A stretch of DNA of 45,602 bases from an uncultured Eggerthellaceae bacterium (GCA_947565915.1 CANOHY010000015.1:1-45602), one strand, 5' to 3'; positions 1 to 10,387 are shown, counted from the first letter of the stretch. The notes: a model not told the origin generated them from the sequence alone. Made by a program: numbers and translations.

Positions 1-677
1 AGCTCGAAGACGTTGGGCTCCTCGATCAAGCCCTTCCGCCAGAAGGCAGAGACCTCGAGCGCAGGCGTTATGCCACCATAATCCATGAAGCGAATAGGGA
101 TATCCCCCCTCTCCACGAAGAAGCGCAACCATGGGGAATCCTTGGAGGAGTCGAATGCCGAGCCAAGCGCCCGCACGAAGCCCTCTTCAAGGCATTCCTC
201 AGTGTTCGTAAGAAAAACCCTAGGAGCGGTAATATTAATCCCCGTAGCACGCAAAACATCATGAAGGAACGAGATGTCGGTAAGCAGCACCCCGAGCGCA
301 CGTGCCCCCCTTGGAGTCTGCATCACGACATCTTCGCCAAGGCGACCTGCCTGCCAGTATTCGGGAGCCTCCTCCATCCTATAGTTCTTCCAAACCTTCT
401 TGTACCTCTCCACCCGATTCACTTCCTCGATGGTGTCTTCGAGACGAAGATTGAAAACGATGCCTAGCTGCCAGTCAGCTGAAAGCTGCGAGAACACCTT
501 GTGCAGCGCCGACACCGCCTCTTCCAAAAGATACAGATAGGCTTCGGTCGTCTCGAAGTAGTCATCATCACATACGCTGAACTTGACGACGTCTATTGCG
601 TCGCCTTCCTTACTTTTGAATTCACTCAAGCCTGGAGGATACTCTGGATTCTCCTCTATCTCGTACACGATCTTCAT
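1..677 (-). CDS. Putative immunity protein for the RHS toxin (partial, runs off the left edge)
   Basis: The reading frame is open from an ATG at 677-675 to the window edge, giving 225 codons with no stop. It begins 8 bases after the RHS stop codon, and its ribosome-binding site (AGGGGA) overlaps that stop, so the two genes should be translationally coupled. The visible protein is acidic and apparently soluble, starting MKIVYEIEENPEYPPGL, with no signal peptide or membrane segment. I do not recognise a family. Position directly after a toxin-ended RHS gene, small size and acidity are what is expected of a cognate immunity protein; that role is inferred only from context. The C-terminus is missing, so total length is unknown. 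Confidence 0.75.
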   Translation of the reverse strand, partial: MKIVYEIEENPEYPPGLSEFKSKEGDAIDVVKFSVCDDDYFETTEAYLYLLEEAVSALHKVFSQLSADWQLGIVFNLRLEDTIEEVNRVERYKKVWKNYRMEEAPEYWQAGRLGEDVVMQTPRGARALGVLLTDISFLHDVLRATGINITAPRVFLTNTEECLEEGFVRALGSAFDSSKDSPWLRFFVERGDIPIRFMDYGGITPALEVSAFWRKGLIEEPNVFE

Positions 678-685
678 GTCATCCC

Positions 686-3600
686 CTAGTAATCGTAATG
701 AACATTCATGTCTTTTTCATCAACTACAACATTGAAATGCTTCCCTCTGTTCTGGGAAGGGTCATCAGGATGCGTATGACCAGCAACATCATCACGGATT
801 TTGATTTCGCTTTTCTCTACTCTTCCTTGTTCATTAGTCTTCTTGATTTCATAAACGTAAACACGACCCGGCTGGACCTTTTTCCGCTTATCGATATTCT
901 CCGTAATATCATCTGGCTTCATCGTTACCGGTATCCCGAAATCTCTCTTCGCTTGCTTGAATGCGCCATGCCTTCCAGCTCCCGGCGGGGACAGGTTCGG
1001 TGGCGGCGTGCCAGGCACCTTGGATGCGCCCCCAGCCTTTCCAGAGCCCTTGCCGATCTTGCCAGCCGTTGAGCCTACGCTCGCCAGGCCCTTGCCAGCC
1101 TTGACGCCCATCTTGGCAAGGCCCACGGTGTCGCCCACGCCCGGGATCGCCGAGAGGAAGGACATGCCCGCATCGACGTAGTTGCCCTCTGCCGCGTACC
1201 AGACGCCGTTGGCAACATCGGCCACCACGCCCACGCCCGGCACCATGCCGACCACGTCGAGCACCGCATGGCCCGCATCCGAGAAGTCGATGCGCGAGAG
1301 CGAGTCGCCAATGTTGGAGAAGAAGCCCGTGATGGACTTGGCCGCACCGCAGGAGAAGCGCTGCACGGACTGGCCGACCGAGGCCACCCAATCCAGGAAC
1401 GGCACGCTGCCGCCCCCACCGGCGCCAGAGTAGCTTGAGCCAGAGGCTCCCCAACCAGGCGAGCCGCCGCCCGCACCAGCGTAGCCGGCGTTGCCGCGGT
1501 ATCCCCCCTGGGCGGAAGGCGGCCCTGCTGCCCACCTGGCAACCGCGCTCACCGCACCAACGACTGCGCTCGCTGCTTTCTTGGCGACGCTCACCACGGT
1601 GCTCGCCACCTTCTTCACGGTGCTCACCACCCCCGAGGCGAAGCTGGTGATAGCACCCCACAAGTTGAAATGCCCCGTGGGGTCTATATGCTTCAAGGGG
1701 TTTCCCAGCCCATAGGCGTAGCGGTTCTGGGTTGCGGGCCGCTCCAGCTCGCCGAGGTAGGTATCCGCCACCCCGAACGTGGCGGTGTCGGGCGCGTAGT
1801 AGCGCGCCCGCAGGTAGGCGAGCGCCGACGCGGGACTGTACTCCTCTGCGCGGTAGCCGTAAGCGGGCGACTCAGCGAGCAGATCCCCTGCGATTGGCTC
1901 GCCGAAGGCGCCGTATGCCTGCCAGCCCGTCACCTCCCCTTGGTGGTCCTTGGCCTGCACGACGGATCCCAGCCCATCTTGCAGGTAGTAGGAGGTGGCG
2001 CCTTCGCTTCCCTTGGACAGGCGATTAAGCCCGTAGACCTCGCGCGCCTCTCCCGTGCGCGTGCTCATGGTTGCCATGGCCTGGGGCACGGAGGTGACGC
2101 TCGACACCACGTAGCGCACGGTATCGGTGTCGATCGAGGCGTAGGTGGACCTCTCGGGGATCACGTTCAGGTCGGCAAGCGCGCTGCTGGCATCCTCTGG
2201 GCGCGCGCCGGATGCTCGCAGCAGGTCGTCGGCATCGGCCGCGAGCTTGCGCTCCTTGGGCGTCGCTGTTCCGGCAAGCCCCTCGAGCACTGCTTGCCCG
2301 GCCGCGCCGCTTGCCTCCCACATCAGGCAGGGCGATATGCTGCCGACAAGCGCCCCGGCCTCGAGCGCGAACCCGTACCAGAACCACGATAGCGGGCTTG
2401 CTGCCACGTGCGATTGGCTCCAGGCAGTAGCACGCGCCGCGCTCGGAGCCCCATTCGAGGCGGCCACATCGGCAGCATCCTCGCGCCCACCCTCTTCGAC
2501 CTCGACCAGGCGCTCTTGCTCCACTTGCACGCCGAAGGGCGAGGCTTGCATGACCTTGTTGCCATCGCCATCGTAGGCCGCAGCCAGAAGCTCTCGACCG
2601 CCCGACCTCACGGCCACCAGGCGGTCCTCCACCCCATAGGCGTACTCTGTCGCCTGCGCCCCCTCGCCGCGCTTGGCGATGAGGCGCCCTGCCTCGTCGT
2701 ATTCGTAGGCGGTCTTTCCCGACACGTCGCTTCTCGCGCAGACGAGCCGGTTGGCATCGTCGTATTCGAAGGCAATCCTCTCGGCGCCATCTCCCGTGCG
2801 AACGGCCTCGGTGCGGTTGCCCACCGCGTCGTAGGCGTAGCGGATGGCGAAGGTGCCCGCCTCGCCCTTCTCCTCCACCGAGGCCAGCCTGCCTGCTGGC
2901 GTGTAGGAGTACGTGCGGCTCGATCGGTGCTTCGTGCCGTCACTGCCGAGCACCAGGGCATCCTCGGCCGTCACGTTGCCCACAGCATCGTATGAGTAGG
3001 CGTAGCGCGAGAGCTCCCTGCCCGAACCGTCGCTGTTCGCCACGGATGCCACGTTTCCTGCCCCGTCGTAGGTCGTCTCGGTCAGCGTGCCATCGGGGCG
3101 CTTCAGGCTCACCGGGCGGTCGAGCGCATCGTAGTCGTATAGGTAGTCGCCCTCGGACGCGCTCACCTTGCGCAAGTTGCCCGCAGCGTCGTATGCGTAA
3201 GCCACCACCGTGTTATCCGGGTAGGTCACCGAAGCCACGTTGCCCATCTCGTCATATTCGTAGGCCAGCTTGCTTCCTGCGCCGTCGGTCTCGGACACGA
3301 TGCGGCCGCACCCGTCGTATTCGAAGGCAGCCGTGCCCGTCGCATCCGCGCGCGCGGTCTTGCGCCCTTCGTCGTCATAGCCGTAGATGACTGACTCACC
3401 CTGGCTTTGCGAGTAGGACTTCTCCAGCAGGGAGCCCAGCTCGTCGTAGTCATACCTGGTAACGTTGCCGAGCGGATCTGTTGCCTGGGCGAGACGTCCA
3501 GCCAGGTCGGATTCGAGCTTTTCCACCTGGCCCGTCGGCGACTCGATGAAGGCCAGGTTCCCATCGTCGTCGTAGCCGAAGCGGGTGATGCGCCCTAGGG

Positions 3601-6600
3601 CATCGGTGGCCTGCTCGAGGTTTCCCGCGCCATCGTAGGCATAGGAGGTCTTGGCCCCCTCTTGGTTCACGACTGATGTCAGCTGGCCTATCGCGTCATA
3701 GCCATAGCGCACGGTTGCGCCGTTCGCGCCCGTTTCCTCCACCATGTTGCCCGCAGCGTCAAAGTCGCGCTTGAGCTCGTCTCCTGCCACGCCCACCACG
3801 AGCGTCAGGTTGCCCATCTCGTCGTAGGCATAGGTGGTGGTGCCACCCGCCCCGTTGGTGTATCCCGTCAGGTTGCCCAGCGCATCGTAGGCGAAGGCCT
3901 GCGCCCGCCCGAGCGGGTCGGTCGCCTTCACAAGGCGCGAGGCACCGTCGTAGTCGTAAGCCCACCGGCGACTGCCCACCACAAGCTCCGTGAGGTTTCC
4001 GCGGCCATCGTAAGCGTAGGATGTGGTCGCGCCCACTTGGTCGGTATAAGAGACGATCCGCGAGAGCGCGTCGTAGGCATAGGCCTGACGGGCGCCCGTG
4101 CGGTCGGTGGAGCTGAGCAGGTTGCCGAGGGCGTCGTAGGCAAATGCGGCCTGGCCCCGGGCATCGGATGTGGACAATAGCCGCCCCTGCCCATCGTATG
4201 AGAGCGCCACCTCTGCACCCAGGTTGTCCGCAAGCGACACCAGGTTGCCCGACGGGTCGTAGCCATAGGTCTGCAGGTATCCCCGCGGAGTTTGCGCGGA
4301 GGTCATCCGTCCTGCCGCATCGTAGCCAAACTGCCAGGTGCTCCCGCGCCCGTCAGTGCGCGAGATCAGGTTATCGGCCAGGTCAAAGGCATAGCTCGTC
4401 TGGTTGCCCAGGGCGTCTACCTGCAAGATGCAGTTGCCATGGGCATCGTAGGAGTAGCGCATATGCGCGCCCAGCTCGTCGGTCGCACGCGCAAGGTTGC
4501 CCATCTGGTCGTACTCGAAGGCCTCGGTAGTGCCATCGGGGTTCATCATGGCAACGAGCTGCCCCTCGGCGTCGTAGGCCATCTGCGTGATGTGGCCCAG
4601 AGCGTCGGTGATAGAGGTGCACCTGCCTGCCCCGTCGTATTCGTAGCGCGTGATGGCCCCCGTGCCGTCGGCGTGCTCCACCAGGTTGCCCTCGCCGTCG
4701 TAGGCATAGGCCTGCGCGAACCCGTCTGCGTCCACGGCGCTTGCCAGCAGCCCGCGAGCATCGTAAGCATAGGTGGTCTTGTTGCCCAATGCGTCGGTGA
4801 TCGAGGTCACGTTGCCCGACGGATCATAGATATATGATGTGATGTGCCCGAGCGCGTTGATGACTCTCTCGAGGTTTCCTGCCGCATCGTAGGCGTAGCG
4901 CGTGGTGGCGCCCGTCGAGTCCGTCTGGGCCAGCAGCTCGCCTCGCAACCCATACTCGTAGCGGGTCTCCATGCCGGAGGCAGCCACGTGGGAGGCAAGC
5001 TGCCCCTCGGCCGTGTAGGCCCATCTCTCCTCCGCGCCGCTCACGTCCCGCGCCTGTACGCGCCTGCCAGCGCCATCATAGGCGTATTGCGCCGCATACC
5101 CCGCATTCGAGCGAACCGACGTGAGGTTGCCCACCACATCGTAGGCAAGCTCGAGGGCAAGCCCCGCCCCATCCTTCGATTCCACGAGGCGCCCGCAGCC
5201 GTCGTAGGTGAAGCTCTCCGTCGAGCCATCGGGAAGCTCGCGCGAGGCCATGTTGCCAAGCGGGTCGTAGGAATAGCGCGTGATGCGCCCTAGGGCATCG
5301 GTCACCTCAACCAGGTTCCCAGCCCCGTCGTAGCTCGCAAGCCTCCTGGCGCCAAGCGCGTCCTCGGTTGCCACCAGATGCCCTGCCCCATCGTAGGCGT
5401 AGCGCATGGTGGCGCCGTTTCGGTCGGTATATGCGCTTATACGCCCGCAACCATCGTAGGCATAGGTTGCCACATGCCCGGCTCCATCGATTCGCGAGAC
5501 CACCGACCCCTCGCCATCGTAGGCAGTCTCCTCCACCAGGCCCGAGCCGTCCGCACGCTCGACCACGCGCCCGCAGCCGTCGTAGGCGAGTTTCTCAAGC
5601 GAGCCTCCTGCGCCCTCCACGCACAGGTAGCGGCCCTCCCCGTCCAACGTGAAGGTCGTGCGCTCGCCAGCCGGATCGACGATGGCCGCTATGCGCCCGG
5701 CAGCGTCGTATTCGAAGGCGTACGTGCGCTCTGCGATGCTCATCTCCACCAAGCGCCCGGCAGCCGAGTAGGTGAAAGTAGTGACGAGCCCGGCGCGGTC
5801 GACCGTGCGCGCTAGCCTGCCGCCTGGCAGATACTCGCATGCAGAGGAGCTCCCGTCGGCGTAAAGCGTGCTCGTCAGCCGCCCGCATGCATCGTAGGCA
5901 TAAGCGGTGGTGGCGCCCGTCGCGTCGGTGAAGGAGCTCGGAGCTTCGCCCTGCCCCTCGTAGGCATAGGACTCCACATCTCCCGTAGGCAGCTCGCGAG
6001 CGAGAAGGCGGCCCTGCGCGTCATAGGAGCTCGCCCATGCGTTGCCAAGAGCGTCCGTCTGCCCAACCAAGTTGCCCCGCGCGTCGTAGGCGAACGCCCG
6101 CGCATTGCCGAGCGCGTCCGTTTCGCCCACCTTGCGCCCAGAAGCGTCGTAGGAGTATGCGGTGGTAGCCCCTGTGGGGTCGGTGATGGAAGCTGGCTCG
6201 TAGCGGCCGTTTTGCGAGACCAGCCAAGTGGCACCTCGCCCATCGGTGTAGGCGCGCGAGGCGCCCGAGCCGTCCTGCTGTGCCACCATGCGCCCGCATG
6301 CGTCGTAGGCGTAGGTCGTGGTGGCCCCGGTGGCATTGGTGGATGATATCATGCGCCCCATGGCGTCGAAGGAGCAGCTGCGCACGTTGCCTAACGCGTC
6401 GACCGCACTCGTGCAGCGCGCCCCTGCCCAGCCATAGGTCTCGGTGATGCCATCGGCGTCGGTTCTGGAGGTGCGCCGGGAAAGCCCGTCGTAGGTGTAG
6501 GCGAACGAGGTTCCCGAGCTCGACGCTTCGCCTATCAAGTTGCCCTTGCCGTCGTAGGCATAGCTCCACGCCTCGCCATCGCCCATCACCTTCGACGTCA

Positions 6601-9600
6601 GATGCCCGCGCGCGTCATAGGCGAAGCTGGTGGTGATGCCCTTCACGGTTTGGCTGGCCAGCAGCCCGCGCGCATCGTAGGAATAGGTGCCGTTCTCGTC
6701 CGATACGAGGTTGCCTGCCGCGTCGTAACTGCGCGAGACGCTCGTGCCATCTGCATAGCGAATCGCGGTGGTGCGGTAGTAGGCGTCGTAGTTGTATATG
6801 GTGGTCGAGCCGTCGCCATCCACCGTGGTGGTGGTCCCGGGCCCGTAGGTGATCTTCACCGTGTCGCCTGCGCCATCGGTTTGGCTGATCACCCTCCCTT
6901 GCCCGTCGTAGGCGTTCCTCACGGTGACCACGCCGTTCTGGTCGGTGCGCGAGAGCAGGCGATGGCGTGAATCGTAGGCGTAGCGCACCGTGGCACCCGA
7001 CTGGTCGGTGAACTGCACCAGGTTGCCCGCCCCATCGTATCCATAGCGAAGCGAGGTGCCATCGGGCAGCCCGATGGAGCTCACGCGCCCGGCAGCGTCG
7101 TAGGAAAAGGAGAGCCTGCGCCCGAAGGGGTCGGTGATCGATGCTATGGCTCCGAGCTTGTCGCGCTCGATCTTGGTCACGCGGCCCTGGGCATCCTCCA
7201 CGGTGGAGAGCAGGCCCCACGCATCGAAGGACTTGGCCGTCCCATCCATGGAGGCGAGCCGGTAGGTGAACTGCCTCACGCCCGGCTTCACCTGGACCTC
7301 TTGGCGATGCAAGGTGAGCTGCGGGTCTTGGGCGCAGCGGTAGGCAGAGCCCCCGGCTGGGTCGAACGCGAGCATCTTGCCGTCGCCCGCCCACAGCACC
7401 AAGGTGCCGCTCGCATCGGCCGCAAGGTGCTCGTCGTAGGAGAACGACCAGTTCCAGCCGAAGGACCCCTGGGCATCGTCGGCCATCGAGTTGTAGGTGC
7501 GCACGACCGCAAGCGTGCCCACATCGCCCAGAAGCTCGGCATCGGTGGCCTCGCACACGTAGTTGCCCGTGTTCAGGTTGATGGGCTCGTAGCCGTACTC
7601 GCAGTGCTTGCCACGGCCCATGAGCGCCGAGTCGATGCGCTTCTTCTGGTCCAGCGTGAGCTCTTTGGGATTGTAGGCCTCGGTGGTCTTGGGGTTGCGG
7701 ATGAACAGCGTGTTGCCGCTCACCACCAGCGAGTCTTGCACGTGGTTGTCCACCCCGAGCTGGTCGAGCGTGATGCCGTAGTGCTTGGCTATGTAGGGAA
7801 GCGTGTCCTTGAGCGTTGCCTTGTACACCAGAAACGTGTCGGAGCTCTTCTGCGCGCCCGTGCGCCCGTCGAGCGTGGCCTGGGCCTTCACCGCATAGCG
7901 GGTGTTCAGCCGCATGCCCGTGAAGGGCACGCTTTGCCAGTTGGAGAGCTTGTCGCGGTACTTGGTGCCGTTGGGCATCTTGCTCTCGTAGGGCGAGGTG
8001 TCGGGGTACTTGTAGGAGCGCGAGGCATAGGCCTTGCCCGAGTCCGATCCCCCATCCAGCCAGTAGGCCACATCCGAGCGAGGCGTGGCCTCGCCATCGG
8101 CCAGCACGGCATCGAGCTTCAGCATGTTGTTGGCGTCGTGCTCGTTGATGACGCGCAGGTTCACCGTGGTGGCGTCGAGCGACATCGACTCGCTCACCGG
8201 GTTGGGGATGGTGTAGTCCACCACCATGCGCGGCGGGTTGGAGCTCATGCGGTCGTTGAACAGCTCGCATTGCATGTTGCGCTCGTCTTCGGCCTTGATG
8301 CACAGCCCGCGCTGCGGATAGATTCCCTGCACCCATCCGTTCACGGCCTCTCGCACGTCGAAGTCCACGTATCCGGTGGTGGTTCGCGCCTGGCGGTAGC
8401 ATAGGAGCTCATGGCGAACGGAGACCTGCGAATCCCAGCTCAAGGTGTAGTAGTCCCAGGGGTCCATCACGCGGTAGATGCCGAACTTCGTCGCGCCGTT
8501 CGAGTACGCCGTTCCCTGGTGGATGGAGAAGGTTGCCTTGTCGATGCGCGCCTCGCTCATCACCTTCGGGAAGTCGTAGTCGGCGTTCATGTAGATGCGG
8601 CAGATGGCATGCCCCAGGCCGCCGTTGAACAGCCCCGACCCGGTGGCCACGCCGTCGTCGTAACCAGCGCATGCATAGCCGCTCTCGCCTATCACCTTGT
8701 CGTGCCACTGCTGCTCCACCGGGCTCACGCGCACATGCGCGGTGGACAGGCTGACCACGGGGTCGATGCGCACCGGATAGATGCGCTCGGGAGCCTCGAG
8801 CCATCCCCAGTCGGGGCGAACCGTGACCACGTACTCGTTCGGCGCGCTCTCCGTGGCGGCAAGCTCCAGCGCGCACGACACCGCACCAGCTGCGTCCTCC
8901 ATGACGGGGGCGGCTATGGAGAAGATGGCCTGCTGGCCCTCATCTCCCGGGTCGTAGAGCTCCATCACGCCGTCGGCCATCCGCGCGCGCAGGCCCGGCC
9001 CCAGCGCTATGCTGGTGGAGAACTCCTGCTGGGCTACGGGATGCGCCAGCACGATGTCCTCCTTGATCACCGAGCCGACCAAGGTGTATTGGTAGTCGAT
9101 TCCCTCGCGCACGTCGCTGTAGCGGATGGCCTCGTCCTTCACGGCCGAGCGCGAGAAGTCGCCATCGAGGGGAAGGTAGGTGAAGCGGTAGCCGTCGTGC
9201 TCCACGCTGATGGGACGGCCATCGGCTATCTTGTCTGGCAGCACGGCATCGTAGGCGTTTTTCCTGTTGGCGTAGTCGACTGCCCCTTCCTCGTCGCCTG
9301 GGGCCCCTTCGGCTTCCCGGGCTTCCAGGCTGTTGTCGATCAGGCGGTCTTGGCCCTGCTCGTCCTGATAGGTGATCTGCGGGCCGCCTATGATGGCTTG
9401 GTAGTGCACCTCGTCTTGCTGCAGTATCACAGCCGGGCCATCAACGTAGGCCAGCTCGCCCTCCACCTCGGGCTGCTCATGGTAGGCTTGCGGCTCGCGC
9501 GCCTCTGACGGGCTTTCGCCATCTGGCTTCGCGGCGCCCTCGTTGCCCGAATCGGCGTTGGCTTCGGTCGGATCATCTGCGGTCGACTCGCCATTCTGGC

Positions 9601-10387
9601 TAGGCGAGCCCTCGGATTCGCCTTCCCCTTGCGCGCTAGCCGACTTGCCGCCATCCGCATCCCCAGTCTGCGCACCCGCTCCGTCTGCGGCGTTTTGCAG
9701 GGGCGCGCCTTCGCGCGCATCGTCGAAGAGCTCCTCGATGGCCGCCTTCTGCGCAGCCTGCTCCATGCTCTCGAGCGCCGATGCCACATCGGGCGCACCA
9801 AAGGTGGTGAGCGCGAGCACGACGGCCAGGATGATGCACATGCCCTTGCGCGCCTTGTCGAGCGGCTTGTGCACCTGGTTGAAGCGGGAAAGCCGCTGCC
9901 TTATTGAATCCACGGCGCCACGGAGCCTATCGGGGCGATAGGCAAGCAGGTAGAGAAACGCTGGCCATGCCAGCCCGAGCGCCACCTGCGCGATAGAGAT
10001 GACGATTGACGCAGCGAGCGCATCGAGCGCTGCCTTTGCTAGAGAGGCAGCCGCCCCCAGCACGAGCAGCACCGCCAAGCATACAAGCGCCGCAGGCCAA
10101 GCACGCAAGGCGCTCTTGAGGGATTCCCGTAAGGTTGCAGAGGCATTGCGCCTCCCCTTGAACATGAAGAGGAGCAAAAGGGTTACAAAGGTGGCCAGGG
10201 GCAACGCCAGAACGGTAGCCACAACGCGCATGGCGAAGATCGATGCGCCATCGCCCAGGGGCACAGCTAGCGTTGCGGCAATGAAGAGCGAGATGAGGCC
10301 CGAAGCAGCACAGCAAACCAAAGCGCAGGCGAGCACCAGCACCACGTGCGCCCATTTGGATTGGCTGTCGAGAAGCCTTGAGACCAC
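686..10387 (-). CDS. Giant RHS/YD-repeat polymorphic toxin with C-terminal HNH/Endo VII-like nuclease
   Basis: This is a 3233-residue protein with a GTG start. In order it shows: four hydrophobic segments (about residues 12-40, 48-72, 95-118, 120-147); a basic stretch followed by a signal-peptide-like segment (about 181-205, ending in an ASA|LE-type site); an acidic low-complexity linker (about 210-300); a DNRLRE-like region (about 550-715); a LysM-like segment (about 852-900, with YIAKHYGITLDQL); a DUF6531-like segment (about 930-1000); dozens of YD/RHS repeats (about 1030-2600); the RHS core with RARYYAPDTATF and ending near HIDPTGH (about 2906); a glycine-rich pretoxin region; and a C-terminal module of about 105 residues. 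That module has GRHGAF, KIRDDVAGH and QNRGKHFN, as in HNH/Endo VII superfamily toxins (possibly the Tox-HNH-EHHH type). RHS proteins form a shell around the toxin; targets are usually nucleic acids of competing cells. The delivery route in this Gram-positive is unknown. Confidence 0.93.
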   Translation of the reverse strand: MVSRLLDSQSKWAHVVLVLACALVCCAASGLISLFIAATLAVPLGDGASIFAMRVVATVLALPLATFVTLLLLFMFKGRRNASATLRESLKSALRAWPAALVCLAVLLVLGAAASLAKAALDALAASIVISIAQVALGLAWPAFLYLLAYRPDRLRGAVDSIRQRLSRFNQVHKPLDKARKGMCIILAVVLALTTFGAPDVASALESMEQAAQKAAIEELFDDAREGAPLQNAADGAGAQTGDADGGKSASAQGEGESEGSPSQNGESTADDPTEANADSGNEGAAKPDGESPSEAREPQAYHEQPEVEGELAYVDGPAVILQQDEVHYQAIIGGPQITYQDEQGQDRLIDNSLEAREAEGAPGDEEGAVDYANRKNAYDAVLPDKIADGRPISVEHDGYRFTYLPLDGDFSRSAVKDEAIRYSDVREGIDYQYTLVGSVIKEDIVLAHPVAQQEFSTSIALGPGLRARMADGVMELYDPGDEGQQAIFSIAAPVMEDAAGAVSCALELAATESAPNEYVVTVRPDWGWLEAPERIYPVRIDPVVSLSTAHVRVSPVEQQWHDKVIGESGYACAGYDDGVATGSGLFNGGLGHAICRIYMNADYDFPKVMSEARIDKATFSIHQGTAYSNGATKFGIYRVMDPWDYYTLSWDSQVSVRHELLCYRQARTTTGYVDFDVREAVNGWVQGIYPQRGLCIKAEDERNMQCELFNDRMSSNPPRMVVDYTIPNPVSESMSLDATTVNLRVINEHDANNMLKLDAVLADGEATPRSDVAYWLDGGSDSGKAYASRSYKYPDTSPYESKMPNGTKYRDKLSNWQSVPFTGMRLNTRYAVKAQATLDGRTGAQKSSDTFLVYKATLKDTLPYIAKHYGITLDQLGVDNHVQDSLVVSGNTLFIRNPKTTEAYNPKELTLDQKKRIDSALMGRGKHCEYGYEPINLNTGNYVCEATDAELLGDVGTLAVVRTYNSMADDAQGSFGWNWSFSYDEHLAADASGTLVLWAGDGKMLAFDPAGGSAYRCAQDPQLTLHRQEVQVKPGVRQFTYRLASMDGTAKSFDAWGLLSTVEDAQGRVTKIERDKLGAIASITDPFGRRLSFSYDAAGRVSSIGLPDGTSLRYGYDGAGNLVQFTDQSGATVRYAYDSRHRLLSRTDQNGVVTVRNAYDGQGRVISQTDGAGDTVKITYGPGTTTTVDGDGSTTIYNYDAYYRTTAIRYADGTSVSRSYDAAGNLVSDENGTYSYDARGLLASQTVKGITTSFAYDARGHLTSKVMGDGEAWSYAYDGKGNLIGEASSSGTSFAYTYDGLSRRTSRTDADGITETYGWAGARCTSAVDALGNVRSCSFDAMGRMISSTNATGATTTYAYDACGRMVAQQDGSGASRAYTDGRGATWLVSQNGRYEPASITDPTGATTAYSYDASGRKVGETDALGNARAFAYDARGNLVGQTDALGNAWASSYDAQGRLLARELPTGDVESYAYEGQGEAPSSFTDATGATTAYAYDACGRLTSTLYADGSSSACEYLPGGRLARTVDRAGLVTTFTYSAAGRLVEMSIAERTYAFEYDAAGRIAAIVDPAGERTTFTLDGEGRYLCVEGAGGSLEKLAYDGCGRVVERADGSGLVEETAYDGEGSVVSRIDGAGHVATYAYDGCGRISAYTDRNGATMRYAYDGAGHLVATEDALGARRLASYDGAGNLVEVTDALGRITRYSYDPLGNMASRELPDGSTESFTYDGCGRLVESKDGAGLALELAYDVVGNLTSVRSNAGYAAQYAYDGAGRRVQARDVSGAEERWAYTAEGQLASHVAASGMETRYEYGLRGELLAQTDSTGATTRYAYDAAGNLERVINALGHITSYIYDPSGNVTSITDALGNKTTYAYDARGLLASAVDADGFAQAYAYDGEGNLVEHADGTGAITRYEYDGAGRCTSITDALGHITQMAYDAEGQLVAMMNPDGTTEAFEYDQMGNLARATDELGAHMRYSYDAHGNCILQVDALGNQTSYAFDLADNLISRTDGRGSTWQFGYDAAGRMTSAQTPRGYLQTYGYDPSGNLVSLADNLGAEVALSYDGQGRLLSTSDARGQAAFAYDALGNLLSSTDRTGARQAYAYDALSRIVSYTDQVGATTSYAYDGRGNLTELVVGSRRWAYDYDGASRLVKATDPLGRAQAFAYDALGNLTGYTNGAGGTTTYAYDEMGNLTLVVGVAGDELKRDFDAAGNMVEETGANGATVRYGYDAIGQLTSVVNQEGAKTSYAYDGAGNLEQATDALGRITRFGYDDDGNLAFIESPTGQVEKLESDLAGRLAQATDPLGNVTRYDYDELGSLLEKSYSQSQGESVIYGYDDEGRKTARADATGTAAFEYDGCGRIVSETDGAGSKLAYEYDEMGNVASVTYPDNTVVAYAYDAAGNLRKVSASEGDYLYDYDALDRPVSLKRPDGTLTETTYDGAGNVASVANSDGSGRELSRYAYSYDAVGNVTAEDALVLGSDGTKHRSSRTYSYTPAGRLASVEEKGEAGTFAIRYAYDAVGNRTEAVRTGDGAERIAFEYDDANRLVCARSDVSGKTAYEYDEAGRLIAKRGEGAQATEYAYGVEDRLVAVRSGGRELLAAAYDGDGNKVMQASPFGVQVEQERLVEVEEGGREDAADVAASNGAPSAARATAWSQSHVAASPLSWFWYGFALEAGALVGSISPCLMWEASGAAGQAVLEGLAGTATPKERKLAADADDLLRASGARPEDASSALADLNVIPERSTYASIDTDTVRYVVSSVTSVPQAMATMSTRTGEAREVYGLNRLSKGSEGATSYYLQDGLGSVVQAKDHQGEVTGWQAYGAFGEPIAGDLLAESPAYGYRAEEYSPASALAYLRARYYAPDTATFGVADTYLGELERPATQNRYAYGLGNPLKHIDPTGHFNLWGAITSFASGVVSTVKKVASTVVSVAKKAASAVVGAVSAVARWAAGPPSAQGGYRGNAGYAGAGGGSPGWGASGSSYSGAGGGGSVPFLDWVASVGQSVQRFSCGAAKSITGFFSNIGDSLSRIDFSDAGHAVLDVVGMVPGVGVVADVANGVWYAAEGNYVDAGMSFLSAIPGVGDTVGLAKMGVKAGKGLASVGSTAGKIGKGSGKAGGASKVPGTPPPNLSPPGAGRHGAFKQAKRDFGIPVTMKPDDITENIDKRKKVQPGRVYVYEIKKTNEQGRVEKSEIKIRDDVAGHTHPDDPSQNRGKHFNVVVDEKDMNVHYDY

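Noticed and set aside
909..1661. Overlapping leftward frames of 155-250 codons inside the RHS C-terminus
   Set aside because: They are out-of-frame shadows of the RHS pretoxin region, rich in Arg and Trp from GC-rich third positions, with no start site of their own.
2600..7300. Regularly spaced repeats that could suggest a CRISPR array or satellite DNA
   Set aside because: The period of roughly 60-66 bases encodes in-frame YD repeats of the RHS protein; units are degenerate at the DNA level and no spacer pattern exists.
7301..9508. Two long rightward open frames (365 codons or more each) opposite the RHS gene
   Set aside because: They lie antisense to clearly coding RHS sequence, have no ribosome-binding site and no recognisable protein; GC-rich DNA commonly leaves such frames open.
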